Below are positions 8,566 through 17,225 of a stretch of 64,000 nt of DNA, in pieces; within the stretch, counting starts at the first letter, position 1; each line of letters starts with the position of its first letter. The notes beneath the pieces are model-generated. The model worked only from the letters and a program-made list of their open reading frames with translations. It did no database searches and was not told where the DNA came from. Origin of the DNA: Rhodoferax sp. BAB1. Lineage in GTDB: Bacteria > Pseudomonadota > Gammaproteobacteria > Burkholderiales > Burkholderiaceae_C. The DNA lies in NCBI RefSeq assembly GCF_013334205.1, contig NZ_CP054424.1, positions 640,001 through 704,000 of the forward strand, in the 5' to 3' direction. The translations under genes were made by a program, and so were the position numbers.

Positions 8566-8580
8566 TTTGTCTAGGACAAA
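8566..8580. promoter_or_regulatory. Inverted repeat, candidate operator 1 for the MerR/B12 regulator
   Basis: TTTGTC-TAG-GACAAA is a perfect 6-3-6 dyad, 11 bp upstream of the farther start codon of the regulator gene. It closely matches the second dyad at 8629-8643. The position suits autoregulation of the MerR gene. Confidence 0.55.
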
Positions 8581-8628
8581 CATGGATAATCTTTCCAAAC
8601 AACGCGATATTAACTGTTTAATCTAGAT

Positions 8629-8643
8629 TTTGTCCATGTCAAA
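8629..8643. promoter_or_regulatory. Inverted repeat, candidate operator 2 for the lipid operon
   Basis: TTTGTC-CAT-GTCAAA repeats the 6-3-6 pattern of 8566-8580 with one mismatch in the right arm. It lies about 80 bp upstream of the amine oxidase start. TTTCCA (8592-8597) and TTTAAT (8617-8622) with a 19-bp spacer could be a MerR-type promoter just upstream, which would put the dyad over the transcription start. Both assignments are inferred. Confidence 0.5.
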
Positions 8644-8721
8644 AATTCTTTCCACCTTCTTCGGCGGGCCAAGCAGCCACGCTGTTCAGAGCGCCAGGGA
8701 CCGGTGCCAGCGAGCCTGCGC

Positions 8722-10017
8722 ATGAAGGTTGCCATTGTCGGTTCCGGCATCTCCGGCCTGGCCGTGGCCCACGCGCTGCACGGCCGTGCCGAACTGACGC
8801 TGTTCGAGGCGGGCGATTATTTTGGCGGTCACACCCACACGGTGGACGTGACCCTGCCCACGGCACAGGGCCGCAGCACCTGGGGCGTGGACACGGGTTT
8901 CCTGGTCTTCAACGAGCGCACCTATCCCAACCTGATCCGCCTGTTCGACGAACTGGACATCCCCACGGCCAAAACCGACATGTCCTTCTCGGTGCAGGCA
9001 GGAGACCCCCGGGGCCGCCGGCTGGAGTGGAACGGCGCCAGCCTTAACGCCGTCTTCGCCCAGCGCAGCAACCTGTTCAACTGGCGTTTCCTGCGCATGC
9101 TGCGCGAGGTGCTGCGCTTCAACAAGCTGGCCACGACCCTGGCCGAGGCCGGGGCCGATGCACAACTGGCCCAGCCCCTGGGCGAGTGGCTGGACGCGCA
9201 GCGCTTCAGCACCGAATTCCGCGACTGGTACTTCCTGCCCATGATGGCCTGCATCTGGAGCTGTCCGACGGCGCAGATGCTTGAATTCCCCGTGGCCACC
9301 ATGATCCGCTTCTGCCACAACCACGGCCTGATCCAGGTGAACGACCGGCCGCAGTGGTGGACGGTGGCCGGTGGCGCGCGGCGTTACGTCGAGAAGATCG
9401 TCGCCCGCATCCCCGACAAGCGCCTGAATACGCCGGTGCGCGCCATCGAACGCGACGACCACGGTGTGACCCTCAGCACCGACCAGGGCGCCCAGCGTTT
9501 CGACCAGGTCGTACTGGCCACGCATTCCGACCAGGCCCTGGCCCTGCTGCGCCAGCCCTCGGCCGAGGAGCGTCGCGTGCTCGGTGCCGTCCGTTATCAG
9601 TCCAACCGCGCCGTCCTGCACACCGATGCCTCGGTGCTGCCCGAACGGCGCCTGGCCTGGGCCGCCTGGAACTATGAACGCGCCCCGGCCACCGAGCAGG
9701 AAAGCAGCCGGGTCTGCCTGCATTACCTGCTCAACCAGCTGCAGCCCCTGCCTTTTGAGCAGCCGGTGGTGGTCAGCCTCAACCCGCTGCGCGAGATCGC
9801 GCCGCAGCACGTGCTGGGCGACTACGACTACGCGCACCCGGTGTTCGACCTGGGCGCCATCGCCGCCCAAAAGGAACTGCCCAGGCTGCAGGGCCGCCAG
9901 CGCACCTGGTACGCCGGGGCCTGGACCGGTTATGGTTTCCACGAGGACGGCCTCAAGTCCGGCCTGGGCGTGGCGCAGCAGCTGCTGACCCTGCTGGCCT
10001 ACCGGGAAGCCGCATGA
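8722..10017 (+). CDS. FAD-dependent amine-oxidase-family protein of the lipid-modification operon
   Basis: The protein has 431 residues. It opens with a flavin-binding Rossmann motif (KVAIVGSGISGLAVAHAL) and has a C-terminal FAD contact region (WTGYGFHEDGLKSG). A GTG at 8704 is in frame, but the ATG at 8722 starts directly at the FAD motif as in homologues. In other bacteria such proteins sit next to cyclopropane-fatty-acid-synthase-like methyltransferases, in clusters induced by light or singlet oxygen. In Rhodobacter, related genes were tied to furan fatty acid formation. It overlaps the DUF1365 gene by 4 bp. A lipid desaturase/oxidase role is inferred from context. Confidence 0.82.
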   Translation: MKVAIVGSGISGLAVAHALHGRAELTLFEAGDYFGGHTHTVDVTLPTAQGRSTWGVDTGFLVFNERTYPNLIRLFDELDIPTAKTDMSFSVQAGDPRGRRLEWNGASLNAVFAQRSNLFNWRFLRMLREVLRFNKLATTLAEAGADAQLAQPLGEWLDAQRFSTEFRDWYFLPMMACIWSCPTAQMLEFPVATMIRFCHNHGLIQVNDRPQWWTVAGGARRYVEKIVARIPDKRLNTPVRAIERDDHGVTLSTDQGAQRFDQVVLATHSDQALALLRQPSAEERRVLGAVRYQSNRAVLHTDASVLPERRLAWAAWNYERAPATEQESSRVCLHYLLNQLQPLPFEQPVVVSLNPLREIAPQHVLGDYDYAHPVFDLGAIAAQKELPRLQGRQRTWYAGAWTGYGFHEDGLKSGLGVAQQLLTLLAYREAA

Positions 10018-10814
10018 GCCAGCCCGGCGTGCCCCTGATCGGCAGCGGCCAGGTGCGCCACACGCGGCTGCGCCCGGCGCGCCACGTCTTTGCCTATCCC
10101 ACCTTTTTCCTCATGCTGCCGCTGCGCAGCATGCACCGTTACGGCAGCGGCGAGCTGGCGCACAACCGCGCCGGCTGGCTCAGCTTTTTTGATGCCGACC
10201 ATGGCGACGGCCGCAGCGCCGCGCAGGGCGGGGCGCTGGGCTGGGTGGAAGCGCTGCTGCAGCGCGAAGGCATCACGGATGCCGACGGCGAGATCTGGCT
10301 GCACTGCTACCCGCGGGTGCTGGGCTACGCCTTCAAGCCGGTGAGCTTCTGGTACTGCCACCGTGCCGACGGCACGCTGCGCGCCATCGTGGCCGAGGTC
10401 AACAACACCTTCGGCGAGCGCCACTGCTACCTGCTCGATGCGCCCAGCTACGGCCGGGAACAACACGCCAGCAAGTCCTTCCATGTCTCGCCCTTCTGCC
10501 GCGTGGAAGGCGAGTACCGCTTCCGTTTCATGCGCACCGAGCGCGACGGCATGGAGCGCACCGTGGCCTGCGTCGACCTGCTGGATGCCCAGGGCCTGCT
10601 GCTGCAGACCAGCGTCAGCGGCGTGCTGCAGCCTTATACCGTGCGCAGCGCACGCCGCGTGCTGTGGCGCCAGCCGGCCATGACGCTGGCGCTGATCGCC
10701 CACATCCACTGGCAGGCCCTGCGCCTGTGGCTCAAGCGCGTGCCCTTTTTCGCCAAGCCGCAGCCGCCGGCCGACTTCGTCACCCGTTCCACCCCTCCAG
10801 CCTCCACGCCATGA
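10014..10814 (+). CDS. DUF1365 family protein
   Basis: This 266-residue protein has the DUF1365 opening (IGSGQVRHTRLRPARHVFAYPTFF) and the central block VLGYAFKPVSFWYCHR. The biochemical function of the family is unknown. It nearly always sits between a flavin amine oxidase and a cyclopropane-fatty-acid-synthase-like gene, as here, with ATGA overlaps on both sides. This argues for tight translational coupling and a shared role in modifying membrane fatty acids. Confidence 0.85.
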   Translation: MSQPGVPLIGSGQVRHTRLRPARHVFAYPTFFLMLPLRSMHRYGSGELAHNRAGWLSFFDADHGDGRSAAQGGALGWVEALLQREGITDADGEIWLHCYPRVLGYAFKPVSFWYCHRADGTLRAIVAEVNNTFGERHCYLLDAPSYGREQHASKSFHVSPFCRVEGEYRFRFMRTERDGMERTVACVDLLDAQGLLLQTSVSGVLQPYTVRSARRVLWRQPAMTLALIAHIHWQALRLWLKRVPFFAKPQPPADFVTRSTPPASTP

Positions 10815-12034
10815 ACACCACCACGGCCCCCCGCCTCGTGCTGCCGCGCAGCGCGCCTGCCCCTGCCCGTTCCGTCCTGCGCCTGCTCGAAGGCCTGCGG
10901 CACGGCACGCTGAGCCTGCAGCTGCCCGATGGCACGCAGCTGCGCTACGGCCACGGTGAGGCACCGCATGCCAGCCTGGTGCTGCACGACTGGGCCGTGT
11001 TCGGCCGCACGCTCAAGTCCGGCGACATCGGTTTTGCCGAGAGTTACATGGACGGCCAGTGGAGCTGTTCCGACCTGGCCGCGCTGCTGCGCCTCTTCAT
11101 CCGCAACCGCCAGGACCTGGAGGACGTGATCTACGGCAGCTGGCTGGGCAGCCTGTTCTATCGCCTGCGCCATCTCTTCCACCGCAACACCAAGACCAAC
11201 AGCCGCAAGAACATCCACGCCCACTACGACCTGGGCAATGCCTTCTACCGCCTGTGGCTGGACGAGACCATGAACTACTCCTCGGCCTGGTTCGAGGGCA
11301 AGCTGGCTGGCGACATGGTGACGGCCCAGCAGGCCAAGGTGCGGCGCGCACTGCGCCTGGCTGGGGTGCAGCCGGGCGACCGCGTGCTGGAGATCGGTTG
11401 CGGCTGGGGGGCACTGGCCGAGATGGCCGTCACCGAATTCCAGGCCTCGCTGACCGGTGTCACGCTGAGCACCGAGCAGCTGGGCTGGGGCCAGGAGCGC
11501 ATGAGAAAACTCGGTGCCGAGGCGGCCGCGCGCGCCGACCTGCGCCTGCAGGACTACCGCGACATCAGCGATGGCCCCTATGACGCAATCTGCTCCATCG
11601 AGATGGTCGAGGCCGTGGGGCAGGAATACTGGCCCACCTACTTCCAGAGCGTGGCCCGCCTGCTCAAGCCCGGCGGGCGCGCCTGCGTGCAGAGCATCGT
11701 GATCGAGGACCGCCTGTTCGAGCGTTACCTGCACTCGACCGACTTCATCCAGCAATACATCTTCCCCGGCGGCTGCCTGCCGTGCCCGGCCGAGTTCCGC
11801 CGTCAGGCCGAGGCGGCCGGCCTGAAGGTGGTGGACGAACTGCCCTTCGGTGCCGACTACGCCGAAACCCTGCGCCGCTGGCGCCACCAGTTCCTGGCCG
11901 AACGCGCCCGCATCCTGCAACTCGGATTTGACGAAAGGTTCATGCACCTATGGGAGTTCTACCTCGCCTACTGCGAAGCGGCCTTCGACGAAGCCAATAT
12001 CGACGTGGTGCAGTACACGCTGCAAAAAGCGTAG
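10811..12034 (+). CDS. cfa: Cyclopropane-fatty-acyl-phospholipid synthase family methyltransferase
   Basis: This 407-residue SAM-dependent methyltransferase has the Cfa signature IHAHYDLGNAFYRLWLDE, SAM motif I VLEIGCGWGALAE and the downstream SIEMVEAVG block. The enzyme family transfers a methyl(ene) group to an unsaturated acyl chain of membrane phospholipid. It may make cyclopropane fatty acids or, judged by its partners (amine oxidase, DUF1365, chalcone-isomerase-like protein), methylated intermediates of other lipids such as furan fatty acids. The ATG overlaps the DUF1365 stop (ATGA). Confidence 0.87.
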   Translation: MNTTTAPRLVLPRSAPAPARSVLRLLEGLRHGTLSLQLPDGTQLRYGHGEAPHASLVLHDWAVFGRTLKSGDIGFAESYMDGQWSCSDLAALLRLFIRNRQDLEDVIYGSWLGSLFYRLRHLFHRNTKTNSRKNIHAHYDLGNAFYRLWLDETMNYSSAWFEGKLAGDMVTAQQAKVRRALRLAGVQPGDRVLEIGCGWGALAEMAVTEFQASLTGVTLSTEQLGWGQERMRKLGAEAAARADLRLQDYRDISDGPYDAICSIEMVEAVGQEYWPTYFQSVARLLKPGGRACVQSIVIEDRLFERYLHSTDFIQQYIFPGGCLPCPAEFRRQAEAAGLKVVDELPFGADYAETLRRWRHQFLAERARILQLGFDERFMHLWEFYLAYCEAAFDEANIDVVQYTLQKA

Positions 12035-12579
12035 CCATCGTCTGGCTGGGCCTGGCAGCGCTGCTGGCGCCGGCGCAGGCCGAAATCGCGACGGCGCCGG
12101 TCGCCGGGGTGGCCACGTCCCTGCTGGCCCAGCCGCGCCAGGCCGGCAGCGGCCGCTACACCTGGTGGGGCTTTGATGTCTACCAGGCCAGCCTGTGGGT
12201 CGAACCCGGTTTCGACGCTGCGGCCCTGGCACGCCAGCGTTACGCCCTGGACCTGCAGTACCTGCGCAACTTCAAGGGGCGCGACATCGCCCAGCGCTCG
12301 ATCGACGAGATGCGCCGTGTCGGCCCCTTCAGCGAGGCGCAGGCCCGGAACTGGCTGGGCGCGATGGAGCGTCTCTTTCCCGATGTGAGCAGCGGCGACC
12401 GCCTGACCGGTGTGCACCTGCCGGGCCGTGGCGCGCAGTTTTATGCCAACGGCAAGCCCCGGGGCGAGATCGCCGACCCCGAGTTCGCCCGCCTCTTCTT
12501 CGGCATCTGGCTGTCCGAGCAGACCTCGGCGCCCCAGCTCAGGCTGACCCTGCTGGGCCAGTCCCCGACGGCGCGCTGA
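11950..12579 (+). CDS. Chalcone-isomerase-like exported protein
   Basis: The mature part matches the chalcone-isomerase-like family (YTWWGFDVYQASLWV, then YLRNFKGRDIAQRSIDEM, ending with GIWLSEQTSAPQLR). A hydrophobic stretch ending in APAQA is a signal peptide with cleavage before EIA. The start is unclear: the only in-frame ATG is at 11950, inside the cfa gene, giving an 85-bp overlap and an unusually long, arginine-rich n-region. A rare start such as CTG at 11971 is the alternative. These proteins accompany DUF1365/cfa/amine oxidase clusters; the substrate is unknown. Confidence 0.75.
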   Translation: MGVLPRLLRSGLRRSQYRRGAVHAAKSVAIVWLGLAALLAPAQAEIATAPVAGVATSLLAQPRQAGSGRYTWWGFDVYQASLWVEPGFDAAALARQRYALDLQYLRNFKGRDIAQRSIDEMRRVGPFSEAQARNWLGAMERLFPDVSSGDRLTGVHLPGRGAQFYANGKPRGEIADPEFARLFFGIWLSEQTSAPQLRLTLLGQSPTAR

Positions 12580-12592
12580 GCCACCCGAGCGC

Positions 12593-13864
12593 ATGCGCAC
12601 CGCCGCCACTCTCACCCTCGCACAGGCTTGGCGCTATGGCCTGATGGGCCTGCCGCTGGCCTTCGTGGCCTTGCCGCTGTACGTGCTGCTGCCCAACCAT
12701 TACGCGCGCGAGTTCGGTGTGCCGCTGGCCACGCTGGGGGCGCTGCTGCTGGCCACACGCCTGGCCGATGCGCTGATCGATCCGCTGCTGGGCCGCGCCA
12801 GCGACAGTCTCTACCGCCGCTCTCCTTCGGCGCTGCTGGTCTGGGCGGCGGTGGCCTGTGTGCTGATGGGGGTGGGCTTCGCGCTGCTGTTCTTTCCCCC
12901 CTTGCGCAGCGGCAACGGACTGCTGATCCTGAGCGCCGTGCTGCTCATGCTGACCTACGCGAGTTTCAGCGCGGTCACGCTCTCGCACCAGGCCTGGGGG
13001 GCGCTGCTGGGCGGCGACGCGCTCAAGCAGAGCCGCCTGGTGGCCTGGCGTGAAGGCCTGGGCCTGGTGGGGGTGCTGCTGGCCTCGGTGGTGCCTGTGC
13101 TCTGGGGCCTGGAGGTCATGGTCGTCCTGTTCTGGCTGGCCCTGTTGCTGGGTGGGCTGGCCTGGCGCGCCGCGCCGCGCCCCGCGGCCGACGCCATCAC
13201 CGGTACGGCGGCCGAGGCCGGCCAACTGTGGCAGCCCTGGCAGCGCGCGCCCTTTCGCCGCCTGCTCGCCGTGTTCATGCTCAACGGCATCGCCAGCGCG
13301 GTACCGGCCACGCTGGTGCTCTTTTTCGTGCAGGACCGGCTGCAGGCCCCTGCCAAGATGGAGCCGCTGTTTCTCGGCAGCTACTTCCTGAGTGCGGCGC
13401 TGTCCATGCCGCTGTGGCTGGCCGTCGTGCGCCGCTTCGGCCTGGCGCCGGGCTGGCTGGCTGGCATGGCGCTGGCTGTCGCGGTGTTCATCTGGGCCAG
13501 CCTGCTGGGCGCAGGCGATGCCTGGTGGTTCATCGCCATCTGCGTGCTCTCCGGCGCCGCCTTGGGGGCCGATCTCGTGATGCCCGGCGCCATGCTGGCC
13601 GGCCTGATCGCACGTGCTGGTGACCTGGGCCGCACGCAGGGCGCCTATTACGGCTGGTGGAACTTCGCCACCAAACTGAACCTGGCCCTGGCCGCCGGCC
13701 TGGCCCTGCCCCTGCTGGGTTTCTACGGTTATGCGCCCGGCGCGCGCGAACCCCAGGCCCTGCAGGCGCTCACCATTGCCTACTGCCTGCTGCCCTGTGT
13801 GCTCAAGCTGGCGGCGGGCGGCCTGCTCTATTCATTCTTCATCCACCGCAAAGGCTCACCATGA
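12593..13864 (+). CDS. MFS transporter, GPH/MFS_2-like
   Basis: This 423-residue membrane protein has about twelve hydrophobic helices. The early motif LADALIDPLLGRASD corresponds to the conserved D-x2-DP-x2-G-x2-SD run of glycoside-pentoside-hexuronide type carriers. Related carriers occur in the light- and singlet-oxygen-responsive lipid clusters of Rhodobacter and Vibrio relatives. The cargo is unknown; lipid or lipid precursor movement is a guess from context. The gene overlaps the next one by 4 bp (ATGA). Confidence 0.83.
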   Translation: MRTAATLTLAQAWRYGLMGLPLAFVALPLYVLLPNHYAREFGVPLATLGALLLATRLADALIDPLLGRASDSLYRRSPSALLVWAAVACVLMGVGFALLFFPPLRSGNGLLILSAVLLMLTYASFSAVTLSHQAWGALLGGDALKQSRLVAWREGLGLVGVLLASVVPVLWGLEVMVVLFWLALLLGGLAWRAAPRPAADAITGTAAEAGQLWQPWQRAPFRRLLAVFMLNGIASAVPATLVLFFVQDRLQAPAKMEPLFLGSYFLSAALSMPLWLAVVRRFGLAPGWLAGMALAVAVFIWASLLGAGDAWWFIAICVLSGAALGADLVMPGAMLAGLIARAGDLGRTQGAYYGWWNFATKLNLALAAGLALPLLGFYGYAPGAREPQALQALTIAYCLLPCVLKLAAGGLLYSFFIHRKGSP

Positions 13865-14421
13865 AACGTCGTCTGCTGCTCACCGGTGCCGCTGCGCTCG
13901 GCGCCACCACCCTGGCCGCTTGTGCCTCGCCCACAGTGGCCGACTACGCCAACGAGAAACCGCAACTCGACCTGCGCCGTTATTTCAACGGCACGGTCGA
14001 TGCCTGGGGCGTCTTCACCGACCGCTCGGGCAAGGTCGTCAAACGCTTCACCGTGGTCATGAACTGCAGCTGGACGGGTGAGAGCGGCCGCGAGGTCGGC
14101 GTGCTCGACGAGGACTTCGTCTATTCCGACGGCACGACGCAGAAACGCATCTGGACGCTCAAGCGCCAGCCCGGTGTGGGGACCCAGGGGCGTTACACCG
14201 GCACCGCCGGCGACGTGGTGGGCGAGGCCCAGGGCGAAGAGCGCGGTAATGCCTTCTACTGGGGCTACTATCTGGACCTGCCGGTGGACGGGCGCAACAT
14301 CGTCGTGCGCTTCGACGACTGGATGTACCAGATGAACGATCGCGTGATGCTTAACCGCGCCACCATGAGCAAATGGGGTGTGACGCTGGGCGAAGTCACC
14401 CTGTCCTTCACCAAGCGCTGA
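13861..14421 (+). CDS. DUF3833 family lipoprotein
   Basis: This 186-residue protein starts with MKRRLLLTGAAALG and has a lipobox ending LAAC, so it is a predicted lipoprotein anchored through Cys 21. The body matches DUF3833 (YFNGTVDAWGVFTDRSG, then MYQMNDRVMLNRATMSKWG). The family has no known reaction, but its genes recur in amine oxidase/cfa clusters. It is translationally coupled to the upstream MFS gene and precedes the SDR by 3 bp. Confidence 0.83.
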   Translation: MKRRLLLTGAAALGATTLAACASPTVADYANEKPQLDLRRYFNGTVDAWGVFTDRSGKVVKRFTVVMNCSWTGESGREVGVLDEDFVYSDGTTQKRIWTLKRQPGVGTQGRYTGTAGDVVGEAQGEERGNAFYWGYYLDLPVDGRNIVVRFDDWMYQMNDRVMLNRATMSKWGVTLGEVTLSFTKR

Positions 14422-14424
14422 ACC

Positions 14425-15231
14425 ATGGCTCTCAATCCCCCCCTGCGTGACTGGGCCGGCAAGACGGTCTGGCTGGTGGGTGCCTCCAGCGGCATCGGCC
14501 AGGCCTGTGCCGACCTGCTCCACGCCCAGGGTGCCACGGTGTTTGTGTCGGCGCGCAAGGCGTCTCTGCTCGATGCCTGGGTCGCTGCGCATCCGGGGGC
14601 CGATGGCCAGGGCCGCCCGCGTGCCGTGGCCCTGCCGCTGGACGTGACGGATCGCCGTGCCCTGCAACTGGCCACCGACGCCCTGGCTGCACGCGGCCCG
14701 CTGGACCTGGTGGTGTACTGCGCGGGTTATTACCTGCCCATCGACGCCCGTGACTACCGGCTGGACGAGATGCTGCGCCACGAGCAGGTCAACTACGTGG
14801 GCGCCCTCTACCTGCTGGAGGCGGTGTTGCCTCACCTGAAGCGGCAGGCCGCGGCCGGGCAGGACGGGCACCTGAGCCTGGTCAGCAGCGTGGCGGGTTT
14901 CCGCGGCCTGCCCAGGAGCCTGGCCTACGGGCCGACCAAGGCCGCCCTCATCAACCTGGCCGAGGCGCTCTACCTGGACCTCTCTGTCCTGGGCCTGGGT
15001 GTGAGCGTGGTCAACCCCGGTTTTGTCGAGACACCGCTGACCGCACAGAATGATTTCAGGATGCCGGCTCTCATCACGCCCGAGGTCGCGGCGCGCGAGA
15101 TGCTGGCCGGCTGGGCGCGCGGTGACTTCGAACTGCATTTCCCCAAACGCTTCACGCGCTGGCTCAAGTTCATGCGCCTGCTGCCTTATCGCCTCTATTT
15201 CCCACTGATCAGAAAATTCACCGGACTATGA
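14425..15231 (+). CDS. Short-chain dehydrogenase/reductase of the lipid operon
   Basis: This 268-residue classical SDR has the cofactor motif VGASSGIGQACADLL, the mid-protein YCAGYYLP that replaces the usual NNAG, and the catalytic YGPTK. The C-terminal extension (RFTRWLKFMRLLPYRLYFPLI) is basic and hydrophobic and could associate with the membrane. Its neighbours suggest it reduces or oxidises a lipid intermediate. It shares a 4-bp overlap with the SnoaL-like gene that follows. Confidence 0.85.
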   Translation: MALNPPLRDWAGKTVWLVGASSGIGQACADLLHAQGATVFVSARKASLLDAWVAAHPGADGQGRPRAVALPLDVTDRRALQLATDALAARGPLDLVVYCAGYYLPIDARDYRLDEMLRHEQVNYVGALYLLEAVLPHLKRQAAAGQDGHLSLVSSVAGFRGLPRSLAYGPTKAALINLAEALYLDLSVLGLGVSVVNPGFVETPLTAQNDFRMPALITPEVAAREMLAGWARGDFELHFPKRFTRWLKFMRLLPYRLYFPLIRKFTGL

Positions 15232-15656
15232 GCCACGCCGTCGAGAAAATCGCCGTCTTCTTCGAAACGCTGACGCCCCAGAGCATCGAGCGTTTCAGCC
15301 AGTTCTATACCGAGGATGCCTACTTCAAGGACCCGTTCAATGAAGTGCGGGGCATTCCGGCCATCCAGCGCATCTTCCGGCATATGTACGAAACGCTGGA
15401 CGAGCCGCATTTTGTCGTCACGGGCCGCGTGGTCGAGGGCGAGCAGGTCCTGCTGACCTGGGATTTCCACTTCCGCTTCCGCAACTTCAAGAGCAACGAG
15501 TTGCAGACCATCCGCGGGGCCACGCACCTGCGCCTGGCCCACGACGGGCGCATCCGCTCGCACCGCGACTACTGGGACGCGGCCGAGGAGCTCTACGAGA
15601 AACTGCCCGTGGTGGGCGGGCTGATGCGCTGGTTGAAGCAGCGCGCGAACCGCTAG
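15228..15656 (+). CDS. SnoaL/NTF2-like protein
   Basis: This 142-residue single-domain protein has an alpha+beta cone fold signature (FYTEDAYFKDPFNEVRG near residue 25, then HRDYWDAAEELYEKLP near the C terminus). NTF2-like proteins of this type bind small hydrophobic ligands or act as isomerases and cyclases. It is the last gene of the eight-gene operon that starts at 8722 and is coupled to the SDR by an ATGA overlap. The function is inferred only from context. Confidence 0.82.
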   Translation: MSHAVEKIAVFFETLTPQSIERFSQFYTEDAYFKDPFNEVRGIPAIQRIFRHMYETLDEPHFVVTGRVVEGEQVLLTWDFHFRFRNFKSNELQTIRGATHLRLAHDGRIRSHRDYWDAAEELYEKLPVVGGLMRWLKQRANR

Positions 15657-15658
15657 GG

Positions 15659-16234
15659 TCAGGCGGGTCCGCGGGGCTGCTCGTGAGGCATCGCGCCTGC
15701 CTGGTGCTCAAGACTCTCTATTGCTTGTTGCACTTGCGGCAGTTGCAGGTGCTGCGCGGGCAGCTGGCTGAGTTGCAGGTACAGGCGAACCACCTCTCGG
15801 ACAGTTGATTCGCTGCGCGAACCGGCAGCGGGTGGCGCAGCCTGCGCCTGGAATTCGAGATGCAACATGGCCAGGGTCACCTGCTCGGCCTGCAGTTCGG
15901 CCTGCTTGACCTCTTGCCGGATGAGTTCCAGCAGCGCCTGCGGGACCGGGGCGATGCCGTCTTTCATGTCTTGGCGGAGATGGCGCAGCGGCAGGATCAC
16001 GCGCTCACGCCAGCCGCGCACCCGCTGGTCTGACGCCTCCAGCTGCGCCGGCGTCAGCGGCCGGCCCCGGTTCGCGGCGAATAACGCATACAGCAGGACG
16101 CAGACATCTACGCCGGCGTGCGCCTGCAGGGCCAGGCAAGCGGACGCCACCCCGGACTTGGCGTACAGAGCCAGCGCATAGCGCCACAAGGGCGACTGCA
16201 TCGGGTCATCGTGGCGGATCGGGTCGCTGGTCAT
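15659..16234 (-). CDS. TIGR02444/DUF2390 family protein
   Basis: This 191-residue predicted soluble protein has the family opening LWRYALALYAKSGVASACL, followed by HAGVDVCVLLYALFA. The rest is helical and rich in Gln and Leu. The family is widespread in Proteobacteria with no known activity. The ATG at 16234 was chosen because homology begins just after it; the frame is open further upstream into the LysR gene. It is convergent with the SnoaL-like gene, with 2 bp between stops, and 20 bp downstream of the LysR gene. Confidence 0.75.
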   Translation of the reverse strand: MTSDPIRHDDPMQSPLWRYALALYAKSGVASACLALQAHAGVDVCVLLYALFAANRGRPLTPAQLEASDQRVRGWRERVILPLRHLRQDMKDGIAPVPQALLELIRQEVKQAELQAEQVTLAMLHLEFQAQAAPPAAGSRSESTVREVVRLYLQLSQLPAQHLQLPQVQQAIESLEHQAGAMPHEQPRGPA

Positions 16235-16254
16235 GGGGGCTACTGCAGTGGGCG

Positions 16255-17175
16255 TCAGGGACGGACTGGTGTTGTTGGAGATGTTGCTGTCCGGGACTGC
16301 GCGTGTTGCTCCAGCATGGCGATGAAGGCCGACGCCGCCGGGCTCAAGGCCCGCCGCGGGTGGGTGACGCACACGACGTGGCGCACCAGCGGCGGCTCCA
16401 CGATGGTGTGGGCCAGCAGGGTGCCTTCCTCCACCCGGCTGCGAACGGCGATCCGTGGCAATAGGGTGGCATAACTGCCCATCTCGACCAACTGCAGGAG
16501 GGCGTTCATCGAATCCACTTCCAGCGCAGGCGACAACTCGACGCCTTCGACCTGGGCGAAGCTCTCCAGAATGTCGCGCAGGCCGTGCAGTCGCGTGGGC
16601 AGCACCAGCTTGAGGGCTGTGGCCTGGCGCAGCGCGACGGTCTCGCTCAGCGGCGCGTGCCGCAGCCCCGTCGCGAGGACGAAGTCCTCGCTCAGCACAG
16701 GGTGGCTGTTGAGGGCCAGCTTGCGACGTGGCTGGTTGATGATGGCCGCGTCCAGCAGCCCTTCGGTCACGGCCTGGCACAGGGCGGGCGTGTAGCCATC
16801 ACTCAGCGACAGGGTAACGCGTGGATGGGCTTCGGAGAATTCGGTCACGGCGCCGGCCAGCAGGTCCTGCGCCACGGTGGCAATCAGCCCGATGGACACG
16901 TGGCCGCTGAGTTCGCCATCCGTCTGCATCAGCAGTTCGCGCGCGCGGGCAAAGTCGCCCATCACCGGGCGAAACAGCTTGTACATCTGACGCCCTGCAG
17001 GCGTGGGCTCCATGCCCCGCGTGCTGCGGATGAAGAGCTGTTGTCCGAGCTCGCTTTCCAGCTTGGCCAGTTGCATGCTCAGGGCCGGCTGCACCACGTT
17101 CAGGCGGCTGGCCGCCTTGGTCATCGATCCTTCGTCGTAGAGCGAGAGAAAGTATTGAATCTGGCGGAATTCCAT
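16255..17175 (-). CDS. LysR-family regulator of the furan-acid genes
   Basis: This 306-residue LTTR has an N-terminal winged helix-turn-helix (MEFRQIQYFLSLYDEGSMTK, then NVVQPALSMQLAKLE) and a C-terminal periplasmic-binding-like effector domain. It is divergent from the Bug/UbiD/UbiX genes, which are a typical LTTR target. In Cupriavidus basilensis HMF14 a regulator gene also accompanies the UbiD-type furandicarboxylate decarboxylase gene. The effector is likely a furan carboxylate, which is inferred. A dyad and candidate promoter lie in the 163-bp divergent gap. Confidence 0.85.
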   Translation of the reverse strand: MEFRQIQYFLSLYDEGSMTKAASRLNVVQPALSMQLAKLESELGQQLFIRSTRGMEPTPAGRQMYKLFRPVMGDFARARELLMQTDGELSGHVSIGLIATVAQDLLAGAVTEFSEAHPRVTLSLSDGYTPALCQAVTEGLLDAAIINQPRRKLALNSHPVLSEDFVLATGLRHAPLSETVALRQATALKLVLPTRLHGLRDILESFAQVEGVELSPALEVDSMNALLQLVEMGSYATLLPRIAVRSRVEEGTLLAHTIVEPPLVRHVVCVTHPRRALSPAASAFIAMLEQHAQSRTATSPTTPVRP

Positions 17176-17225
17176 GGCGAGAAGGGCGGTCGGACGATGT
17201 TGAGGTGGTGATCACGAATCATGAT

